Source: Humulus lupulus
Taxonomy: Eukaryota > Streptophyta > Magnoliopsida > Rosales > Cannabaceae
Reading direction: 5' to 3'
NCBI RefSeq assembly: GCF_963169125.1
Contig: NC_084794.1
Location: 90,317,018-90,381,017, forward strand
Length of the DNA: 64,000 nucleotides
The notes beneath the pieces are model-generated. The model saw only the letters and a list, made by a program, of their open reading frames with translations. It was not told the origin of the DNA and made no database searches. Position numbers and translations under genes: made by a program. Shown piece after piece: positions 36,663 through 48,996 of this stretch. How positions within the stretch are numbered: position 1 is the stretch's first letter; each line of letters starts with the position of its first letter.

Positions 36663-39119
36663 AGGTGGACCAGCTGTTGTAGGGATTCTTGATGCACCAG
36701 CCCAACCATTGTTGCCTGCTTCAGTAGCAGAGCGACTAGACATGATCTGAAGGGGACCACACCTAGCTGGCCATAGTAGAAAGGCCCTAGAACGATACAC
36801 CCGAAGGCTACGCGATGATCATGGTGAAGACGTGTTGTCCATCGAGGAGTGTACTCCCAAAATACCTAGGTATGAATGCAATCCTATCACCTTTAGCGAG
36901 GAAGACGCCAATCATGTCAGGTTCCCGCACAACGATCCATTAGTAATAGAAGCATAGATTGCTAATATGATTGTTGCTTGAACAATGGTTGATCATGGCT
37001 CCTCAGTTAACATTATTTGTAAGACCGCGCTTGAAAGAATGAAATTCACTGTTCCAAATCTTAAACCCTGCACGCAAACCTTGTATAGTTTCACTAGAGA
37101 AGGAATGACTCCAGCAGGATCAATTATCCTAGCTATTACAGTTGGAGATGCACCAACACACAACATAGTAATGACTACTTTTATTGTGGTCGATCTCCTC
37201 TCACCATTTAATTCCTTACTTTGAAGGCCTATACTTATTGATTTGACAACAATTGCGTCCATTTTTCATCTAACAATGAAGTTCCCAACCAACACTGGGA
37301 TATGGTGTGTTAAATGAAATCAAAGGGAAGCCAGAGAATGCTATAATTCTTCCATCACAACTACCAAGAAGGGCCCAGTCATGACCAACATGATTTTTTA
37401 TGGTCCCTCCAAGAATGGTCCAACATCAAAAATGGAAGTTAGCAGATCGGCAGAACTTAAGCAGGCCACAACAAACGAGGAGGAAGCCTTCAAATAGAGC
37501 GATGCCCAAAGTGAGGAAATAGAATTTGATCCTCACTTTGGGGATTATGATACTATATTGGGACCAATTGAAGACCTCTAGGAAGTTCCACTTGACCAAG
37601 AAGAGTAGACCAAGATTGTAAAAATTGGGAAGAACTTAGTTGAGAAAGTCAAGACCAAACTCATAAGTTTTTTCAAAAACAACCAAGATGTGTTTTCTTG
37701 GTTGCACAAAGACATGGTAGGTATTAGAACTACCGTAATTAGCCATGCTCTCAATATTGATAACCATAACTTCAAACCTGCCCTGCAGAAAATGAGGTTG
37801 CTCGATAAAGAAAGATCCAAGGCCCTAAAATAAGAAGTCGAGAGTCTAAAGAAAAACAGGTTTATACGAGAACCTTTTAATGCTAAATGGGTTAATAACC
37901 CAGTTCTTGTACCAAATCATAATGTAAAATGGAGGACCTATGTAGACTTTATAGATATGAATAAAGTCTGTCCAAAGAACTATTTTCCTTTGTCTTGGAT
38001 CGACCAGCTTATCGATGCTACTGCCGAACATGAAATACTTACATTTATGGATGCCTACTCCAGGTATAACCAAATTAGCATGCAACCTCTCGATGAGGAG
38101 AATACTAGCTTCAAAACTGCCATAGGCTTATACTGTTACAAAGTAATTCCTTTTGGACTAAAAAATGTTGGCGCAACATATCAACAATTAGTTAATATGG
38201 TGTTCAGGAACCAAATAGGCAATAACATGGAAGACTATGTTGATGATATGCTAGTTAAATCTAAAAATGTTGGGGGAACTTCCAAGACTTATTAGAGTGC
38301 TTCAACATTTTAAAGCATTACAACATGAAGCTTAACCCTCTAAAGTGCTTGTCTGGAGAAGGCTCGGGGAAGTTTTTGGGGTTCATCATCAATTCACGAG
38401 GCATGGAGGCAAGCCCAGAGAAAATAAAGGCCTTAATTGAAATGAAGTCACCAACCAAGATTAAAAATGTACAAAACCTCACTAGAAAAATTGCAGCCCT
38501 TAGCAGATTTGTATCAAAGTTGATGGACAAGTGTGTTCCATTCTTCAACCTACTGAAGGGGAGCAACACGTTTGAGTGGATAGAGGATTGTGAGAAAGCC
38601 TTTCAAGCTCTTAAGGAACATCTTGCACGACCATCTATATTTTCAAAACCAGTTGATGGCGAAACTCTTCTCATTTATGTAGCAGTCACTGAACATGCTG
38701 TTAGTGCAACACTTATAAGAGAAGACGATAAAACTCAGCATCCGGTGTACTACAATAGTAAGAGGCTGGTAGGAGTAGAAACAAGATATCCTTTGTTCGA
38801 AAAGTTGGCATATTGCTTATGCCTTGCGGAAAGGAAGCTTAGACTGTATTTCCAAGCTAATCCGATCAAAGTCCTAACCGACCAACCCCTCAGACAGGTC
38901 CTTAAGAAACCTGAGTCATCAGGTCGACTGCATAAGTGGGCAATAGAGCTCGAGCAGTACAAGATTACCTACCTACCATGAACAACAATAAAAGGGCAAG
39001 CACTAGCAGATTTTATTGCTGAGTGCAAAGGTATATCAGATAATAACGACCAGGGTACAACACCAGACGTAAATAAAGAAAATTGGCCAACATGGAAGTT
39101 ATTTGTGGATTGTTCATCA
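36663..39119 (+). pseudogene. Tat-like gag end, protease, reverse transcriptase, RNase H
   Basis: 36663-36960 reads as Tat gag C-terminus (GPHLAGHSRKALERYTRR). The protease active site VDHGSSVN is at 36985 on. Reverse transcriptase: NKVCPKNYFPL, FMDAYSRYNQI, FGLKNVGATYQ, YVDDMLVKS intact near 38240. Thumb and RNase H are in 38325-38981 (KCLSGEGSGKFLGFI, LRQVLKKPESSGRLHKW). The start of a second RNase H (QALADFIAECK, WKLFVDCSS) ends at 39119. Two frames of 112 and 218 codons survive, but stops and shifts separate them. Confidence 0.85.
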
Positions 39120-41276
39120 TGTTAGGATTTATGCTCTAAAAGCATGTAACGATATTTTACTGATTTAAATAAAAGTACAATTTTATTATATTTGAATGTT
39201 ATAATTATTATTTGAATAATTTATATGAATATCAAGAATACTCCATATTCATTTATTAGGATATGATCTTGTATTAGTACGAAAGAATCAAAATCATATA
39301 CAATGAATAAAATAGTCAGCAACATATTAAAGCAAGAAATCTTTATAAATGGTTACTAGTAAAATTTGATAATCATACGGGATGGAAGTAGTATAGATTC
39401 AAATTACTGATGTAGATAAACATCTTGGTAAATCTACGGTATATAATAGAGATTATATATGATAGAACCGATATGAATTAACTATCTTTATAAACTTACC
39501 ATTTTCCATAAAGATTTAGTTCTTATCATAATAGATGATCAATCCTGAGTAGCCATGAACTTTTGTTTGTGCTTATTGGATCTTTTGATTCACTTGTTAT
39601 GGTTTATTAGTATAATGAGGCTAATGACTTTTGTTTTGGAGATTCAATATCATGAATGGCTGGGAACATGATTTACAATAGTAGAATCCACATTTTGCTA
39701 ACAGATCAAAAATTGGTTCCTTTAAGGGTTAATTCTGCAACTGAATAATTATTGAGCTCAAATATATAATTTGATTATAAATTAATTATTCGCTATTGAA
39801 TTAATTGTACTTAACGAACAAGAGGTAATTGGAAGGGTAAAATAGTAATTTTGACCAGCTCTAATTAATGAACCAATAATTGGTGAGAACTACATTTATT
39901 GATTAGATTGATGGACTACAAAGAAAACTCTGTAAATATAATTCTATAAATACTTAGATTGAAATTCCATATTTATAGTTGAGTAATCATTGACTTAATA
40001 AGTAAGATTATATGATTAAAGAGTTCAATTAATAATCTGGTTTATTGGAGCTTCATATTATAGGTCCATGGTCCCCAGGTCGCCTCTGTCCTACATTGTC
40101 AAGGGTAAGTATGGTTACTCTCTATGTTAATCCAAACACGATTAATATTTATTTTAACATAAAGTTTTTTAAAATAAAACTACATAGTTAAATAATTAAT
40201 TGATTGCCCATAACTATCAGATAATTATTTTCTTACCCGGGAAAATTAATTCATTTGCAATTAAGTCATTCTCTCTACAAATCTTCCTAATGACATCCTT
40301 ACCCTTGACAGTGTAGGACAGAGGTGACCTGAGACCATGGACCTATAATATGAAGCACTAATAAACCAGATTATTAATTAAACTCTTTAATATAATAATC
40401 TTATTTATTAATTCCATGATTACTCCACTATAAATATGGAATTTCACTATAAGTATTTATAAAATTATATTTACAAAGTTTTCTTTGTAGTCCATCGATA
40501 TAATCAATAAATGTAGTTATATCCTCCATCTATTGGTTCGTTAATTAGAGTTGCTAAAAATTATCGTTTTACCCTTCTAATTACCTCTTGTTCCTTTAGT
40601 ACCATTAATTCACTAGTAAACAATTAATCTATAATCAAATTATAGATTTGAGCTCAATAACTATTCAATTCTAGAATTAACCCTTAAGGGAACCAATATT
40701 GGATCTGTTAGGAAAGTGTGGATTCCATTATTGTAAATCATGTTCCCAGCCATTCATGATATTGAATCTCAAAAAAAAATTCATTAGCCTCATTATACTA
40801 AGAAACCTTAACGAGTGAATCATAAGATCCAATAAACACAAATAGGAGTTCATGGCTACTCAAGATTTAGACTGATCTACAAATGATCATCTATTATGAT
40901 AAGAATTAAATCTTTATGGAAAATAGTGAGTTTATAAAGATAGTAAATTCATATAAGTTATTTCATATATAATCTCTATTATATACAATACATTTACAAA
41001 AATGTTTATCTGCATCAGTAATCCGAATCTAGACTACTTCCATCTCGTATGCTTAGTAAACCGTACTAGTAACCATTCATTAAAGATTCATTACTTTAAT
41101 ATGTTACTGACTATTTTATTCATTGTATATGATCTTAATTCTCTCATACTAATACAAGATCATATCCTCATATAAATTATTTAAATAATAATTATAGCAT
41201 CCAAATATAAGAAAATTGTACTTTTAGTTAAATCAATAGAATGTGTTTTCATGCTTTTATGGCATAAATCCTAACA
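39120..41276. repeat. Inverted repeat of two Copia LTR 5' parts
   Basis: The left arm, about 39120-40109, starts TGTTAGGATTTATGC on the plus strand. The right arm, about 40299-41276, starts TGTTAGGATTTATGCC on the minus strand. The arms agree at most positions, with small indels. The 190-bp spacer looks like continuation of the right-hand LTR. Marker words mirror each other, e.g. TAGGTCCATGGTCCCCAGG near 40060 and its reverse complement near 40320-40340. The right arm is the 3' LTR of Copia-2. The left arm abuts Tat coding sequence. No matching target duplication is found (CATCA versus ATCTC). Confidence 0.85.
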
Positions 41277-41651
41277 ATCTCCTGCTCGCCTTCAAAGTAA
41301 GTGAAGCATCTCCCTTAATCCCATGTTTTGCACATGACTTATAAACGACTTTACAGGAAGTGTCTTGGTAAACGGGTCAGCTAGGTTCTGTTCCAGTACT
41401 ATCTTCATAACAATCACATCACCTCGATGCACAATCTCTCTAAGGAGATGGTATTTCCTTTCTATATGCTTTCCTCTCTTGTGGCTTATGGGTTCCTTAG
41501 AGTTAGCTACTACTCCACTGTTGTCACAGTACAAGAATTTTGGCTTCGCCATATCTGAAATTACTTCCAGATCAATGTAGAACTTTCTAAGCCAAACTGC
41601 TTCCTTAGCTGCTTTATAAGCCACTATATACTCGTCTTCCATGATTGAATA

Positions 41652-43516
41652 TGTTGGGCATAGTACCCTTAAAGCAATGAAAGTAGTTCATTATTTATGA
41701 AATTTATAAAAGAAATATTTTTATATATAATTAATGTTTATTATTATTGAATAATATTTAGATAAATATCAAAAAAATTCTAATTCATTAATGTAGCTAT
41801 AATCTTGTATTGGTACGATAGGATTAAGATTATAGATAATGAATTAAATAGTCCGCAGTTTATATTAAAGTTATGGAATCTTTAATCAAACACTGCTAGT
41901 ATGGTCCACTAGTATTATGAATCATGTGATCTAGATTCGGATCACTGGTGTAGTAGCACATCTTAGTGGAGGTGATTTATATAATAAGATTGTATAAAAC
42001 TGGACCAGATATGTATTTAACTCTTTATTAAAATATCGTTTACCATAAAGAGTTATAATCATATCACTCGATAATCATATGCAAATCGATCTAAATCCTA
42101 AAGTTATCATGAACTTATGTTTAGTTTATTTCGGTCATTTGATTCACTCGTTATGGTCTGTCAGAATGATCATGCTAAAAACGTTTCTTTTGGCGGCTCA
42201 TTAACGTAGATGGTTAGGGACATGATTTATAGATATGGAATACAAGCCTTCTTCATAAGAAGACTGAATAATGGTTCCCTTAAGTGTTAATTCTGGAACT
42301 GAACAGTTTGGGGCCTCTAATTTATAAACGGTTTATAAATTAACTATTCGGTCGTGAATTAATGGTACTTAAGGATAAAGCGGTAAATAGCGGGGTAAAA
42401 CGGTAATTTCACCTAGCTCTAATTATGAACCAATTATTGGAGGATTGAATTGCATGAAATGATTATATCAATGGACACTTAATAAAGTACTTAGTAAATA
42501 TAAGTCTATAATTACAAGAGTGCAATCCCATATTTTTAGTGGAATAATATTGTAAGTAATAAATAAGATTATTATACTAAAAAACTTTAATTAATAATAT
42601 AACTTTATTGTAGCTTGGAATTATAGGTCCATAGGTCCCTAGATCGGCTCTATAAACACTATACAAGGTAAGAGCAACAATAGAACAAGTATGAGTATAT
42701 TTGTCAAGAAAATTAGTTTCCAAGCAAATACATAATTATGAGATAATAATGAAAAATATATTTATTATTTAATTAATTATAATTTTTGTAATTATTATTA
42801 AAATAAAATGATTAGTTTTGAATTAATTATGTCATCTTATTTTAAATTAGTTTGAGAAATTAATTTAATATTTTAATTTTAGAAATTTAAATTTAGATAA
42901 TTGATTTGAAATAAGTCAAATATCTTTTCTTGGTTATTAGAATGATTTTGAATCAATTTAAATTCAATTAATATATTTTAAATATTATAATAGATAATAT
43001 CTATTTTAATTGAATTAATTAAATTTATTTTAATTAATAAAGCCCTGCATGACTAATATAATATATTATTATATTTCTCTCAACAAGATACAAATCGTGA
43101 TATTCAGTCTGACAGAAAGAGAGAGTTATCTCAGGGAGAAAAATAAAGAGAGAAAAGAAATTGTTTTAACCTTTCTCTTTACCCAAACTCCATTGATCTC
43201 ATGTGTTGAGAATATCAACATAGTCCTAGATTGTCTTATTGAATCTCTAAGTTCCCACACATGTCCTGTTGTGCTGAGATTACGATCTGGAAGACTTTGG
43301 TATGAGTTTTGCATGCTTGGATAGGATGATCGTTTATTATACAAGAATATAGCAAGGACACTTGATAGGCTTCTAGAGGCAAATCTTCTTTTGTTAGATT
43401 AATATATATAAATCATAGGATGGTTTATATAAAATTATTTTATATACAATTTTTTTAAAATCAACTGGGGTCATAAATTGCATTCCGCTGCGCACTCAAA
43501 AAATATGTTTCCAATA
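41652..43516 (+). mobile_element. Copia solo LTR in RNase H of Copia-2
   Basis: TGTTGGGCATAG...TTTCCAATA, 1865 bp, with flanks GAATA (41647-41651) and GAATC (43517-43521), 4 of 5 matching. Leaving out the LTR and one flank makes the Copia-2 RNase H reading continuous in frame, which confirms the borders. The terminal CA has become TA. Confidence 0.88.
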
Positions 43517-43687
43517 GAATCTGCAATACTAGATTATTTAATACTTCTCCAAACTACAACTACTCCACCAAGAGTGAACACTGACCCAGACATCGACTTA
43601 CGACTGTCTTTGTTTCCTTCTAGTATATTCAGTAGGGTTTATCTCACCCCCTGAATATACAAGCATATAATTTCTCGTTCTACTAAG

Positions 43688-45937
43688 ATCTCAAACCCTG
43701 TACGCAAACCTTGTATGGTTTCATTGGAGAAGGAATGACCCCAGCAGGAACAATTAGACTAGTTGTTAGTGTTAGAGATGCACCGACACACAACATAGTA
43801 ATGGCTACTTTTGTTGTGGTCGATCTCCCCTCAGCATTTAATGCCTTACTTTGAAGGCCTATACTTATTGATTTGATAGCAACTGCATCCATTTTTAATC
43901 TAACAATGAAGCTCCCAACCAATCTGGGATAATATGTGTTAAAGGAAATCAAAGGGAAGCTAGAGAATGCTATAATTCTTCCATCACAACTAAGAAGGGT
44001 CCAATCACGACAAACATGATTTTTGATGGTCCCTCCGAGATGGGCCAACATCTGTTAGGAGTGTGTCCTAAAAGCATGCAAAGACATTTGTTTTTCTGTG
44101 AATAAATAAATACAACGGTTTATTACTATTGCTAAATTTAGATTGTTAAATTATTGTTTGAATAATTTTGTAAATATCAAAAAAATTCCATATTCATTAT
44201 TGAGGATGTGATCTTGTATTAGTACGAGAGAATTAAGATCACATGAATGAATAAAAATAGTCAACAACAACAAATTAAAGTTATGGAATTTTTTAATTGG
44301 AGTTGTAAGTACGGTTTACTGAGTATCATAATGATACAAATAATCTAGATTCAGATAATTGATGTGGAAAGACATCTCGGTAAAGGTGCTTTATATAATA
44401 TGATTATATATGACATGGACCGATATGAATTAAAGTCTTTATCCAAAAACCATTTAAAAATAAAGACTTGTAATTCATATCATAATTGATGATCATTTAT
44501 AGATCAACCTAAATCCTGAGTGTTCATGAACTCATGTTCATGTTTATTAAATCTTTTGATTCATTCATTAAGGTCTCTTCAAAGAATGAGGCTAATGACT
44601 TTTGTTTTGGAGATTTAATATCATGGATGGCTGGGAACATGTATCAACAATACAGAATCTAATCTTTCCTAACGGATCGTATATTAGTTCCCTTAAGGGT
44701 TAATTCTGGAACTGAATGATTTTGAGCTCAAATCTATAATTAGATTATAGATTAATTATTCACTAGTGAATTAATGGTACTTAAGGAATAAGAAGTAAAT
44801 TAGAATGGTAAAATGGTAATTCTTCCATTCTAATTTATGAACTAATTAATTAGAGGGTTGAACTATTGTAAGATTGTTATATCAATGGACGACTGAAGAT
44901 AAGATTTCTGTAAAGTATATCTATAACATAAAGAGTGCAATTCTTAATTTATAGTGGAGTAATATCAGAATTAATAAATTGACTATTATAGTTAAAGAGT
45001 TTAATTATTTAGTTTATTTATTAGAGCTTAATGTTATAGGTCCATAGTCCCCGAAATGGCTCAAACAAACACTGACAAAGGTAAATACAAAAATGGGCAA
45101 AAAGGATTTATGTGATAAGTAAAATATTTTTCTATGTATCAAACATAATTATTGATTAATTATGTGCAATTAATTAATTAATTATTTGATTTAACAAAAA
45201 TATAATTAATTTATTTTTGGGATTTTTGGTATTTAAATAATAATAAAAATTGGGAAAAATCACATGCCATCACAGGCATGTGGTACACGTGTGGCATAGT
45301 GCACAGGCACTGTGCTACACGCATAAGAGAGTGTACTCAGTCTCTTGATTCCACAATTTTAGTTATTTAAATATTAAATAAATAATGAGATATTTTAATA
45401 TGATTAAAATATTATTATTTAAACAAATATCTGATAACTGATCAGTTATTTTGAATTTGTTTAAAATAAAAAATATGTTAATATATAGGATATCAGTTTT
45501 TCACAGAACGTAACTTTTCAGGGATAGAAAAATATTTAGAAATCTCTCTCAGAGAAATAGAACAGTGACATAAACAAAAGTCATAGTTCTTCACAAAACC
45601 TAGGTCCAAAAGTTTATCAGATCTCATGTGTTGAGAACATCTGATAAATAGTTTTTTGCCTATTATTTGTATAGCGAGCCCACACTTGTTCTTTGTGTGC
45701 TGAGAACATTTTGGAAGATCTTGGTGTGAGATCTCGAGGATTTAGCCATACAAAAAGATAGCAGCTAGGAAGGACCTGAGGTAATTTTTCTGTTCATGTC
45801 CTTGATTCAATATATATATGTATGTGAAGAAGTAGATCTAGAAATATTATGGGATTAATCTAACAATTTGATTGTTGTTCTGCTGCGTATAATCTCTGAT
45901 TTGATCAATAAAAACTAACAACATCGACAATGGAAAG
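43688..45937 (+). pseudogene. Transplanted Tat protease-region fragment in Copia-2
   Basis: 43688-44052 plus 45921-45937 follow 37066-37450 of the Tat element closely (GEGMTPAGTI, DAPTHNIVMATFVVVDLP, and the following noncoding-like stretch), with a Copia solo LTR inside. It lies on the opposite strand to Copia-2 coding and replaces about 60 of its codons. No target duplication or element ends are visible, so it looks like repair-associated filler rather than a transposition. Confidence 0.75.
44053..45920 (+). mobile_element. Copia solo LTR with exact ACATC duplication
   Basis: TGTTAGGAGTGTGTCC...AAAACTAACA, 1868 bp, inverted ends TGTTAG/CTAACA, and exact duplication ACATC at 44048-44052 and 45921-45925. 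It is the same family as 41652-43516 and the arms at 39120-41276. It is a third nesting level (LTR in Tat fragment in Copia-2). Confidence 0.93.
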
Positions 45938-48143
45938 AGTAATTCCATGTCTGGTCAGTAACTGACCTTTCTGGGAATTCTCCATAGTGAACCTTTCAAG
46001 CACCTTATCTATATAATTAGTCTAAGAAAGTGTCAAAAGTCTATTCTTCCTATCCTTTAGGATTTGGATTCCCATAACATAGCTCGCTTCACCCAAATCA
46101 TTCATTTGAAACTTTTCAGCTAACCACTTCTTCACGTTTGACAATGTCTCTACATCGTTACCAATGAGGAGAATGTCATCCATGTAAAGAACTAAGAAAA
46201 CCACCACTCTTCCTTTGACATATTTATACACACATGCTTCGTCGACATTATGTTTGAAGTTGTATGTTTTAATTATTTCATCAAAGGTGATATTCCAAGA
46301 TCTATATGCTTGCTTTAATCCATAAATACATTTTAGCAACTTACACACCTTATGATCTTCCCCATCCTTAATGAACCCTTCTGGTTGTATCATATAGATA
46401 TTTTCATCAAGATAGCCATTCAGAAAATATGTATTGACGTCTATTTGTCAAATCTCATAGTCATATGTGGCAGTTATGGATAAGAGGATGCGAATGGATT
46501 TATCACGGCTACAGGAGAAAATGTTTCTTCATAATCAACACTCTCTCACTGAGTGTAACCTTTGGCAACTAGCCTTGCCTTGAAAGTTTCTAATTTCCCA
46601 TCAACACCTATTTTCTCCTTGAAGATCCACTTACACCCAATGGGCCTGACATCTTCAGGTGGGTCTACAACTTCCCAGACATAATTGGAATACATCAATT
46701 ACATTTCTTAGTTCGTGGCATCTTTCCATTTCTCCTTTTTAGGATCATCCATTACCTTTTGAAAGTTAATGGATCTTCCTTGTCTGTATCAAAAACAAGG
46801 GCATATGCCTCATGTTCGTAGCTAACAGGTTGCCTCACAATCCTCTCACTACGACGTTGCACCGGGGTTTCCTATTCATGAATAGTAGTTTTCTTGATTT
46901 TTCATTTATCATTTAATGATTATGATGAAGGTGATGGAATCATATCAGTTGTGAGTTCCTCCAAATCTCCTTTGCTCCGAGGTTTATAGTTATTCATATA
47001 GTCATGTTCAAGGAAGGTCGCATTTGTTGAAACAAATACATGTTGATCCTTGGGACTATAGAAGTAACCACCTTTTGTTTCTGGAGTATAGCCCACGAAA
47101 ATACATACTTCAGACCTCAAATCAAGTTTCCCTAATTTAGGTTTAAGAACATGAGCAAGATAACCCCAAATGCGGAAATGGTTCAAACTAGGTTTGTTAC
47201 CATTCCACAGTTCCAGTGGTGATTTGCTTATGGTCTTACTTAGGACTACATTCAAAATGTAAGTCGACATTTTTTAAGTGCATATCCCTATAATGAGAGA
47301 GGAAGTGAAGAGTAGCCTAACATAGGACCTGACCGTGTCCAACAAGGTCTTGCTTTTTCTTTCTGAAACATCATTTTGCTATGGCATTCCAAGTGCTGTG
47401 ATTTGGGATAGAATACCCAACTCCTGCATGAAATGTTTGAATTCCAAATCCAAATATTCATTACCTCGATCTAATCAAAATGTTTTAAGAGTCTTACCAA
47501 ATTGCTTCTCAGCCCCCGCGTTGAAGTCTTGAAACTTACCAAAGGTTTCAGACTTCCTAAGCATTAGTTAAGTATGACCATATCTAGAGTAATCGTCAAT
47601 AAAGGTGACGAAGTACTCATATCCACCCCTAGCTTGTATGTTGATTTGACCACAGACATTTATGTGTACAAGCTCTAAAGGCTCTCTAGCTATATTTCCT
47701 TTCGCTGAGAAAGGACGTTTGGTCATTTTGCCTTCTAGACAAGACTCACAAACCGAAAGAGTTTTAACTCTTAGTTCTCTCAATTTTCCATCTTTTGTTA
47801 ACCGATTTATCATGTCTAGTCCTATATGACCAAGTCTAAGATGCCAAAGATATGTGTCATCCTCATTGAAACATTTTTTCTTTTGTTTCCTTTCGATTTG
47901 GCTACTTTAAATAATTCTGAGTTATTGAGCAATCATTTAATTAATGAAAGCGTTTAAAGTTTGAAGATTGCATGTCTAAAGAAAAATTAAGAATAATCCT
48001 ATTATAAATAGAATATTCTAAAGTTTATACATGCAATAAAATTCAAAATACTAAAAGAAACAAACTAATATATTGTTAAAAAAAAACAATATAGTAGTTT
48101 CCTTTTATTAAAACTAAAGAACTATAAAATAAAATGACTTTCT

Positions 48144-48577
48144 TTAACGCTTTCTTGAACTAGAAACTTTCTCTCTCTTCTTCCTAGACTTTTTATCTCC
48201 ATCTGCATGTTCCTCTTGATTGCTCAAGTGTCTGTAAAGAAGAACAAAAAATATGATTAGTGGTTTCTAAACTAAAGATTCAGAATGATACAATATAATC
48301 CACTACTAAGCTTAAGGTAAAGGAAAATCATATTTACCTTTTTCGCGAATGCGGTCTTGTCTGTATATCGTCATAGACAACATCCCACATATCACGAGCG
48401 TATTCAATATCTTTGAACTTTTTTCTTAGTTTTCTTCCATGGTGCTAAGAATATAAAATCTTACCATGTGATTTGATCTCATCCAATCAGCATATTTTTC
48501 ATGTTCCTCTTTCCTTGCATCCCATGATGGCATAGGAGGAGGTAGTCTTTCATTAAAAATATGTTTAAGCTTTTTAG
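48144..48577 (-). pseudogene. Intron-bearing gag-like (UBN2-type) gene fragment
   Basis: Two exon-like blocks lie at 48338-48577 and 48144-48231, separated by a 106-bp intron (GTAAAT...TTTACAG). The blocks join in frame through a split Arg codon. The upstream border also has an acceptor (TTTTTCTAG). The first block encodes AKKLKHIFNERLPPPMPSW, then ADWMRSNHMVRFYILSTMEE, then (after one frameshift) KKFKDIEYARDMWDVVYDD, resembling Copia gag UBN2-type domains. The second encodes a Lys/Arg-rich tail (KKSRKKREKVSSSRKR) and a stop, looking like a nuclear-localisation tail. Introns are unexpected in a retrotransposon gag. It may be a domesticated gag gene remnant or a divergent element. It is truncated upstream. 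Confidence 0.5.
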
Positions 48578-48996
48578 CTAGAAAAATGAATAAACGAATA
48601 ATAAGATCTTAACCAACTAAAAGATATTTTATTTAAAAAAAAAAACAAAATAAGATAATTAATTTTTTAAATTCTAACAATTTAAAAAATCAATTAATTA
48701 AAAGATAATTAGCACAAAAATAGGATCTAACTTGGGCACCAAGATTGGTGCCCACTACAAGAAAAAGACTCTACAGTGACGACATCTACTGCGACGACTC
48801 CAAAGTGGTCGTTGTATGTAGGAAAAATCAATGAAAAATTATTTTTTCTCAATTTATTAAAAAAATAAGCTACAGCGACAACATGTCATCACTGTAGAGT
48901 CGTCAACAACAGACGACCAGGCCTTGCAAATTCCTGATACCCTACAGCGACGACTCGTCGTCGCTGTAGGGTTTCAGGATTTGGAGGGAACACGAG

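Larger units (their letters stand above)
26623..39119 (+). mobile_element. Tat-like Ty3/Gypsy element, interrupted and 3'-truncated
   Basis: 5' LTR 26623-27301, PBS region, gag start at 27361, then a large interruption (Athila-like plus nested Tekay, 28507-36662), then gag end, protease, reverse transcriptase, RNase H and the start of a second RNase H-like domain up to 39119, where a Copia LTR begins. Tat elements characteristically have this extra RNase H. The integrase and 3' LTR are not in the window. A separate copy of its protease region is at 43688-45937. Confidence 0.8.
41277..47950 (-). pseudogene. Ty1/Copia element Copia-2 pol, 5'-truncated and twice interrupted
   Basis: Minus-strand order: GAG-pre-integrase from about 47950 (YLWHLRLGHIGLD, CESCLEGKMTKRPF), integrase (FVTFIDDYSRYG; ELWNGNKPSLNHFRIWGY), reverse transcriptase (KLLKCIYGLKQAYRSWN, YMDDILLIGND, 46022-46393) to RHGI at 45938. 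Then comes a foreign Tat piece (43688-45937), then RNase H (RNYMLVYSGGEI, SVFTLGG) to 43517, a solo LTR, and the RNase H end (EAVWLRKF, KFLYCDNSG, LADPFTKTLP) to 41292. The polypurine GGCGAGCAGGAG precedes the 3' LTR at 41276. About 60 residues are missing between reverse transcriptase and RNase H at the Tat piece. Gag, leader and 5' LTR are absent. Confidence 0.88.

Noticed and set aside
39120..41276. Foldback/MULE-type DNA transposon with long inverted termini
   Set aside because: Both arms are clearly Copia LTR sequence, one is the 3' LTR of Copia-2 with its purine tract, and no target duplication flanks the pair.
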